A stretch of 9,980 nt of DNA, taken from Gammaproteobacteria bacterium UBA7803. Lineage in GTDB: Bacteria; Pseudomonadota; Gammaproteobacteria; Pseudomonadales; Azotimanducaceae. The notes beneath the pieces are model-generated. The model was not told the DNA's origin and searched no databases. It saw only the letters and a list, made by a program, of their open reading frames with translations. Below, one piece after another: positions 6,198 to 9,980 of this stretch. The position numbers and the translations under genes are program-made. Each line of letters opens with the position of its first letter. Within the stretch, counting starts at the first letter, position 1. The DNA lies in the NCBI GenBank assembly GCA_002480525.1, contig DLCH01000006.1, positions 182,260 through 192,239 on the forward strand, written 5' to 3'.

Positions 6198-7307
6198 TCA
6201 ACTCTCCTTCTGTACCAGCAGGCAGGTCATGTCGTCGGGTCTGTTGCCCGCGTTCAGATCCATGCCCAGCAGACTCCACATCTCCTCGACCGTGCCGCCC
6301 GAGTCGGCGGCGTTCAGCAGGCGCTGCTCCTTGGCGGTCAGGTCACCCGTGCCCATCACGTCGATGACCCCGTCAGAGAACATGACCAGCCGATCGCCGG
6401 CCTCCAGCCGCAACGCGCGCGCATCATAGCTGACTTCTTCGAACAAACCGACCGGTTTGCCTTTCTGTTCGACGAACCCGCTGCGCCCCGACTGGGTAAG
6501 GATAGCAGGGGGATAATGGCCGCCATTGACGAGCTGGATCTCCTCGGTCTCGAGGTTGCCGACCCCGAGAATCATGGCTACATGCTTGTCAATTTTCTGC
6601 TCCAGCAGTTCCCGGTTGATCCAGGCCAGGATCTCTCCCGGGCTGGTCAGCATGCTCGGGCGGAATTCCCGGCGCAGCCGCCGGGAGAAGTTCTTCAGCA
6701 GCACGGTGACGAACGCCGACGACGCGCCGTGTCCCGACACGTCGGCGACGTAGAAGGCGAAGTGCCGGTCGGCGATGCGGAAGTAGTCGACGAAGTCACC
6801 GGACAGGATGAGGGAAGGCAGAATGTGGTGCTGCAGGCGGAACCCGTCGATCGCCATCGGGTTCGGCGGCAGCATGCCGAACTGGATGTAACGCCCGGCC
6901 CGCTGGTCGAGTTCCAGCTCCGCGACGAGGGTCGAGAGCTGCCGCTCCGCGTCGCTGGCCACCGCCGTCTTGCGGAACCACACTGCGGCCAGACGGTCCG
7001 CAATGTCCTCGGAGGGCATCGGCATGGGCCACACGTCACTCACGCCCAGGCGCAGGGCTTCCAGCATCGTGTCGGCGTCGGGGGCGGATGGGCTGAGCAG
7101 CACCAGGGGAATGCGAGGGTGCTCCGCCGCCAGCGTCCGTGCCTGGTCCAGGGAGCCGACGATGACCGCCTCCGGCACGGTGTGTTCGCACAGCTCCATC
7201 ACAACCTTGTCGTCACTGGCAGGCAGTACCGAGAAGCCGAGTTGCTCGAGCTGGGACAGAAGACGAGCCGCGGGATCCTGTTCGGCGCCGGCCAGGACCA
7301 GGCTCAT
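6198..7307 (-). CDS. rssB: RssB-like PP2C serine phosphatase with degenerate receiver domain
   Basis: The 369-aa product has three parts. Residues 1-115 have a receiver-like fold pattern (IPLVLLS, then MLEALRLGVSD) but lack the phosphorylation residues. Positions expected to be acidic near the N-terminus read LAGAE, the phosphoacceptor Asp position reads VIVGS (Gly51), and the conserved Lys-Pro reads Met95-Pro. Residues 118-140 look like a helical linker. Residues 140-367 are a SpoIIE/RsbU-type PP2C phosphatase with apparently intact metal-binding aspartates: SGDFVDYF (D171), VADVSGHG (D189), FSDGV (D312) and PDDMT (D358/D359). The likely substrate is the STAS protein encoded immediately downstream, whose TTG lies just past this stop. 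This architecture matches the Pseudomonas RssB homologue; in E. coli RssB is the ClpXP adaptor for RpoS. The receiver defect means its input is probably not phosphorelay. No strong ribosome site precedes ATG 7307. Confidence 0.85.
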   Translation of the reverse strand: MSLVLAGAEQDPAARLLSQLEQLGFSVLPASDDKVVMELCEHTVPEAVIVGSLDQARTLAAEHPRIPLVLLSPSAPDADTMLEALRLGVSDVWPMPMPSEDIADRLAAVWFRKTAVASDAERQLSTLVAELELDQRAGRYIQFGMLPPNPMAIDGFRLQHHILPSLILSGDFVDYFRIADRHFAFYVADVSGHGASSAFVTVLLKNFSRRLRREFRPSMLTSPGEILAWINRELLEQKIDKHVAMILGVGNLETEEIQLVNGGHYPPAILTQSGRSGFVEQKGKPVGLFEEVSYDARALRLEAGDRLVMFSDGVIDVMGTGDLTAKEQRLLNAADSGGTVEEMWSLLGMDLNAGNRPDDMTCLLVQKES

Positions 7308-7343
7308 GTTGACGGGCGGAAATCCATCATAGATGGGCGTTGA

Positions 7344-7372
7344 ACCCTACTCCTCTCCCCCGCGCATGACAA
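7344..7372 (-). promoter_or_regulatory. Possible promoter of the RssB/RssC-like operon
   Basis: On the minus strand TTGTCA (7372-7367, 5/6 match) and TAGGGT (7349-7344, 3/6 match including T1, A2 and T6) are separated by 17 bp. A second -10-like TATGAT lies at 7331-7326 with no good -35. Either would give a short leader before ATG 7307 and let the pair be expressed apart from mlaA. Confidence 0.35.
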
Positions 7373-7415
7373 GCTACTCATGTATGTTGCAGTGCTCGCA
7401 GCCGTGGCGGCGGGA

Positions 7416-8144
7416 TCAGAAATCCTCGTCGAGAAACGGGTCCTCCTCGACCTGCCCGTCGTTGATCAGATACGAGCGGCGCTGCAGGTAGGCGTCCCGG
7501 ATGAACAGGTACTCGTCGCCGGAAATCAGCCGCTCCGACGACAGCAGGTCCGCGCGGATGTCGACGATGTTGAGCGCGGTGACCGCGATGCGGTCCCGGA
7601 TGGGCGTGATCAGCATCACCGGATTCGTGAAGGCGTCGCCCACCATGCCGATGGCGTGGGTGACCGACGACGGCCCCCGGCCGGGCAGCGTGATGAACGC
7701 GCCCTGACCGCCGGTCCAGACCGCCAGCGTCTGGCCGAAGTCCTCTTCGTGGCGCGGCAGGCCGTTGCGCGAGGCGATGTCGAAGATGCCGCCGATACCC
7801 ACCGTGGTGTTCACCAGGAACCGGGTGAAGTCGCTGAGCGCAGCCCGCGGCTTGCCCTGCAGAAGCTGATTGAGCGCGATCCCCGGCGTCGCGGCGTTGT
7901 CGAACACGTTGCTGATGCCGCTTTTCACCGGCTGGGGCGTGACCTTGTCGTAGCCCTGGGCGACGGGCTTCAGCAGCCAGGTGTCGAAGGCGTCGTTGAA
8001 GGCGAAGACCTTGCGGTTGACCGGCTCGAGCGGATCCGCCGGTTCCGCGCCGCTGACCGCCCCTGCCATCGGCAGCGCCAGGACGGCGGCCAAAGCCGCC
8101 GCCCAGCGGCGGACGGCTCGGGAACCCATTCGGGGAAACAGCAT
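7416..8144 (-). CDS. mlaA: MlaA (VacJ) outer-membrane phospholipid-asymmetry protein
   Basis: The 242-aa protein is the outer-membrane component of the Mla pathway, which withdraws phospholipid from the outer leaflet and passes it to periplasmic MlaC. ATG 8144 is chosen because GGAG lies 6-7 nt upstream and a signal peptide follows at once. An upstream in-frame start at 8282 would lie inside hvfC. Residues 11-33 form a hydrophobic signal ending VSGA. The mature protein begins with the family signature DPLEPVNRKVFAFND. It continues with KPVAQGYDKVTPQPVKSGISNVFDN (split here as KPVAQGYDKV and TPQPVKSGISN), FTRFLVNTTVGIGGIFD, EDFGQTLAVWTGGQG and LPGRGPSS. It has no lipobox cysteine, whereas E. 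coli MlaA is a lipoprotein, so here signal peptidase I cleavage after Ala33 is likelier. It starts 22 nt after the hvfC stop and probably shares its transcript. Confidence 0.93.
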   Translation of the reverse strand: MLFPRMGSRAVRRWAAALAAVLALPMAGAVSGAEPADPLEPVNRKVFAFNDAFDTWLLKPVAQGYDKVTPQPVKSGISNVFDNAATPGIALNQLLQGKPRAALSDFTRFLVNTTVGIGGIFDIASRNGLPRHEEDFGQTLAVWTGGQGAFITLPGRGPSSVTHAIGMVGDAFTNPVMLITPIRDRIAVTALNIVDIRADLLSSERLISGDEYLFIRDAYLQRRSYLINDGQVEEDPFLDEDF

Positions 8145-8166
8145 CGACGACTCCAGAAACAGGGAC

Positions 8167-8949
8167 TCAGGCGGCCCCCGTCGGATCACGGCGGGTACCG
8201 AGCAGGATGTCAGCATTTCGGAAACGTTCGAGGGTTGCAACACCTTCCCGCCGAACGATCCCGGGATCCAGGCCGCTGGCACGTCCGGTCAGGCGGTCGA
8301 GCGCTTCGGCGCCGGTACCGCCGCCTTCCAGCTCGTCGAGCAGCGCCATGGTCAGCGCGTTGACCTCCATGAACCTGACCCGGTCGTCGCGGTTGCGGTA
8401 CACCACGAGCTGGGTCGGGCTGTCGCCGGGGGCTTCCGGCTGATAGTCCGGACCGATCTGATGCACCGGGTAGTGATAGGCCAGCTTCCAGATCAGCGGC
8501 GACACCGCCGGGACCCCGGACAGCAGATCACCCTGGGGGTCGATGCCCGCCTCGGGAATCTCCTCCTCCGCCACCGACAGCGCCAGCTCGACCCACTCGT
8601 AGTGGCAGAGCTCCAGCAGGAACGGCGGCACGTCGCCCGGATCACCCTCCGCCAGGAAGGTCAGGAACTCCTGGGAGATCTCCAGAAAGTAGGGCGACGC
8701 GCTCGGATGCCGATGCACGAACACCCGCACCAGCGCCTGCCAGCGCTCGCCGGCCAGCACGCGTTTGGCGACCGGAAACGCGCCCGCCAGGAACGATTCG
8801 ATGTTGTTGAAGAACAGATCCAGATAGATCTGCATGCGCCGGGGCTCGACGTCCGCCGGCGCGCCGTGCACGTCCGGATTGCGGATGTGCGCGGCGAAGT
8901 CGAGCTGGCGGGCCCGGAAGCCGGGCAGATTGTCACCCGGCCGCCGCAT
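8167..8949 (-). CDS. hvfC: HvfC/BufC-like partner protein (DUF2063 domain)
   Basis: The 260-aa product has an N-terminal DUF2063 domain at about residues 14-105: QLDFAAHIRNP, then EPRRMQIYLDLFFNNIESF, FPVAKRVLAGERW and FVHRHPSASPYFLEISQEFL. A winged-helix-like C-terminal half follows (VVYRNRDDRVRFMEVNALTMAL is the most regular strand-helix stretch, here split as VVYRNRDDRV and RFMEVNALTM). Proteins of this type are required partners of DUF692 enzymes and recruit the precursor peptide, as MbnC does for MbnB in methanobactin synthesis. It lies directly after hvfB, with ATG 8949 inside the last 17 nt of that gene, so the two are translationally coupled. This fits their action as a complex. No signal peptide is visible, so it acts in the cytoplasm before the precursor is exported. 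Confidence 0.9.
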   Translation of the reverse strand: MRRPGDNLPGFRARQLDFAAHIRNPDVHGAPADVEPRRMQIYLDLFFNNIESFLAGAFPVAKRVLAGERWQALVRVFVHRHPSASPYFLEISQEFLTFLAEGDPGDVPPFLLELCHYEWVELALSVAEEEIPEAGIDPQGDLLSGVPAVSPLIWKLAYHYPVHQIGPDYQPEAPGDSPTQLVVYRNRDDRVRFMEVNALTMALLDELEGGGTGAEALDRLTGRASGLDPGIVRREGVATLERFRNADILLGTRRDPTGAA

Positions 8950-9784
8950 ACCGCGACGACTGCTGCTGCAGGGTACGAATGCGCCCGACCTCGTCGAGCA
9001 GCTCGCCGAACGGCGGAAAGTTGAAGTCCCGCTCGAGCAGCGTCGGCAGCACGCCCCAGCGGCGATAGGCAGCCTCGAGCAGGTCCCAGACGGGTTCGAT
9101 CACCGCCGATCCATGGGTGTCGACCCGCAGGTCCGGGGCCTCCACGTAGTGGCCCGCGACATGCAGATACACGGCCCTGGCGCCGTCGATGCCGTCGAGA
9201 TATTCGTAGGGGTCGTAGCCGAAATTGATGCTGTTCACGTAGACGTTGTTGACGTCGAGCAGCAGGTCGCAGTCGGCCTCGGCCAGCACGCCATTGACGA
9301 ACTCGAGCTCCGAGAGCTGCCGACCCGGCGCCGCGTAGTAGGACACGTTCTCGATGCCGATCCGGCGGCCGAGCAGGTCCTGAGCCTGGCGGATGCGGCC
9401 GGCCACGTAGTGCACCGCCTCCTCCGTGAACGGAATGGGCATGAGATCGTACAGATGCCCCTTGTCGTCGCTGCAGTAGCTCAGGTGCTCCGTGTAGCAC
9501 CGCACGTCGTGCTCGTCGAGAAACCGCCGCACCGAGTGCAGCAGCGCGGTGTCCAGCGGCGCCGGACCGCCGAGGGACAGTGACAGGCCGTGGCAGACCA
9601 GCGGAAACCGCTCCGCCACGGCCCGGAACTGGCGGCCGAAACGGCCGCCGACGCCGATCCAGTTCTCCGGCGCCACCTCCATGAAGTCGACGGCGTCGTC
9701 GTCCATGGCGGCGATCTCGGAAAGCAGCCCGCGGCGCAGGCCGAGGCCTGCCCCGCGGACCGGATGCGACGTCAGATCAGGCAT
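8933..9784 (-). CDS. hvfB: HvfB/BufB-like DUF692 multinuclear iron RiPP-modifying enzyme
   Basis: The 283-aa product has the usual length of DUF692 enzymes, TIM-barrel oxygenases with a cluster of iron ions, related to MbnB. Candidate metal ligands stand in conserved contexts: FMEVAPENW (E36), VCHGLSLSLG (H65), YTEHLSY (H100), IGIENVSYY (E145), LLLDVNN (D177), LHVAGHY (H208, H212), VDTHG (D222, H224) and LLERD (E251). With its DUF2063 partner, the characterised Haemophilus HvfB converts cysteines of EGKCG motifs in HvfA to copper-binding oxazolone/thioamide groups, and related bufferin systems report a thiooxazole product. The precursor gene lies directly upstream, its stop only 15 nt before ATG 9784. 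There is no clear Shine-Dalgarno, so translation probably depends on coupling. All expected ligand positions appear present, so it should be active. Confidence 0.94.
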   Translation of the reverse strand: MPDLTSHPVRGAGLGLRRGLLSEIAAMDDDAVDFMEVAPENWIGVGGRFGRQFRAVAERFPLVCHGLSLSLGGPAPLDTALLHSVRRFLDEHDVRCYTEHLSYCSDDKGHLYDLMPIPFTEEAVHYVAGRIRQAQDLLGRRIGIENVSYYAAPGRQLSELEFVNGVLAEADCDLLLDVNNVYVNSINFGYDPYEYLDGIDGARAVYLHVAGHYVEAPDLRVDTHGSAVIEPVWDLLEAAYRRWGVLPTLLERDFNFPPFGELLDEVGRIRTLQQQSSRYAAAG

Positions 9785-9799
9785 CGGTTCGACGGGGGA

Positions 9800-9980
9800 T
9801 CAGGCGGCGCCGCCGCGCTTGCCCTCGCCACACTTGCCTTCGCCTTCGGACTTGGACTCGCCGCACTTGCCTTCACCGCACTTGCCCTCGCCTTTCGACT
9901 TGGACTCGCCGCACTTGCCTTCGCCGCACTTGCCCTCGCCCTTGGACTTGGACTCACCGCACTTGCCTTCGCCGCACTTG
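9800..9980 (-). CDS. hvfA: HvfA/bufferin-like RiPP precursor, C-terminal part with EGKCG repeats (5' end outside window)
   Basis: The last 59 codons and the TGA stop (9802-9800) are present. They encode three copies of a 16-residue unit, KCGEGKCGESKSKGEG, then KCGEGKRGGAA. Seven cysteines are visible, six of them in complete EGKCG motifs, the modification site recognised by HvfB-HvfC. The final motif reads EGKRG and has lost its cysteine. Precursors of this family begin with a Sec signal peptide and export the modified chain to the periplasm, where it binds copper. That leader lies beyond the window, so the total number of repeats is unknown. The composition is almost only Gly, Lys, Glu, Cys and Ser, as in Haemophilus HvfA. 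The order hvfA-hvfB-hvfC with minimal spacing supports the call. An alternative frame here gives a Ser/Ala/Lys repeat protein but has no family support. Confidence 0.92.
   Translation of the reverse strand, partial: KCGEGKCGESKSKGEGKCGEGKCGESKSKGEGKCGEGKCGESKSEGEGKCGEGKRGGAA
9836..9979 (-). repeat. 48-bp tandem repeats encoding the EGKCG units of hvfA
   Basis: Three 48-nt units (9979-9932, 9931-9884, 9883-9836) encode the same 16 residues. They differ mostly at synonymous third positions, for example GGC/GGT and AAG/AAA. The third unit changes Lys to Glu in its SKSKGEG segment. A degraded partial unit follows at 9835-9803. Within each unit the AAGTGCGG-type half is itself duplicated at 15-nt spacing. 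The array probably extends past the window. Confidence 0.9.

Noticed and set aside
8145..8282. Longer mlaA starting at 8282
   Set aside because: It would lie inside the hvfC coding sequence and put 46 non-hydrophobic residues before the signal peptide. ATG 8144 has a GGAG site.
9772..9957. 61-codon Ser/Ala/Lys repeat frame
   Set aside because: It is the shifted frame of the hvfA repeats on the same strand and overlaps the hvfB start. It has no family support.
9836..9980. Regular 48-nt repeats as a CRISPR array or non-coding satellite
   Set aside because: There are no unique spacers. The units are contiguous, in frame and encode the EGKCG motif directly upstream of hvfB and hvfC.

Overview
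The window is about 10 kb of uniformly GC-rich, densely packed DNA. It suggests a free-living gammaproteobacterium (Pseudomonas-, Halomonas- or Ectothiorhodospiraceae-like). This rests on the protein families (DusA, MlaA, a Pseudomonas-type RssB/RssC pair, Hvf RiPP genes) and on a Pseudomonas/Xanthomonas-style REP sequence. The genus cannot be fixed by eye. No rRNA, tRNA, CRISPR array or complete mobile element is visible.

Layout. (1) 1-3842 is an oxidative catabolism block. The start of a Baeyer-Villiger-type flavoprotein monooxygenase runs leftward off the edge. A TetR-family regulator is divergent from it and is followed by a two-subunit molybdenum hydroxylase of the isoquinoline 1-oxidoreductase family (2Fe-2S subunit, then a Tat-exported molybdopterin subunit). 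The divergent intergenic region carries palindromes laid over a good sigma-70 promoter, so autoregulation is likely. (2) 3843-4198 has no intact gene. It holds a GC hairpin, an apparent relic of a P-type cation ATPase on the minus strand, and the dusA promoter. (3) 4199-5699 holds dusA (tRNA dihydrouridine synthase), whose reading frame contains a REP-like palindrome, followed directly by a TerB-like gene. (4) 5677-7307, minus strand: a PP2C phosphatase with a degenerate receiver domain, then an overlapping STAS anti-anti-sigma protein. This matches the RssB/RssC pair found beside vacJ/mlaA in Pseudomonas. (5) 7416-9980, minus strand: a tightly coupled run of hvfA (partial, EGKCG-repeat RiPP precursor), hvfB (DUF692), hvfC (DUF2063) and mlaA (outer-membrane phospholipid transport).

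How the genes work together. The hvf genes form a copper-responsive RiPP system: HvfB with HvfC modifies cysteines in the repeated EGKCG motifs of HvfA into a copper-binding product. Here this set runs into mlaA with only 22 nt between stop and start, so RiPP maturation and envelope lipid maintenance may share a transcript. The RssB/RssC-like pair downstream would act by partner switching or in general stress sigma-factor control. The most notable observations are the hvfA repeat array and the hvf-mlaA linkage, the REP sequence translated inside dusA, the phosphoacceptor-less receiver on an apparently intact phosphatase, and the ATPase relic.
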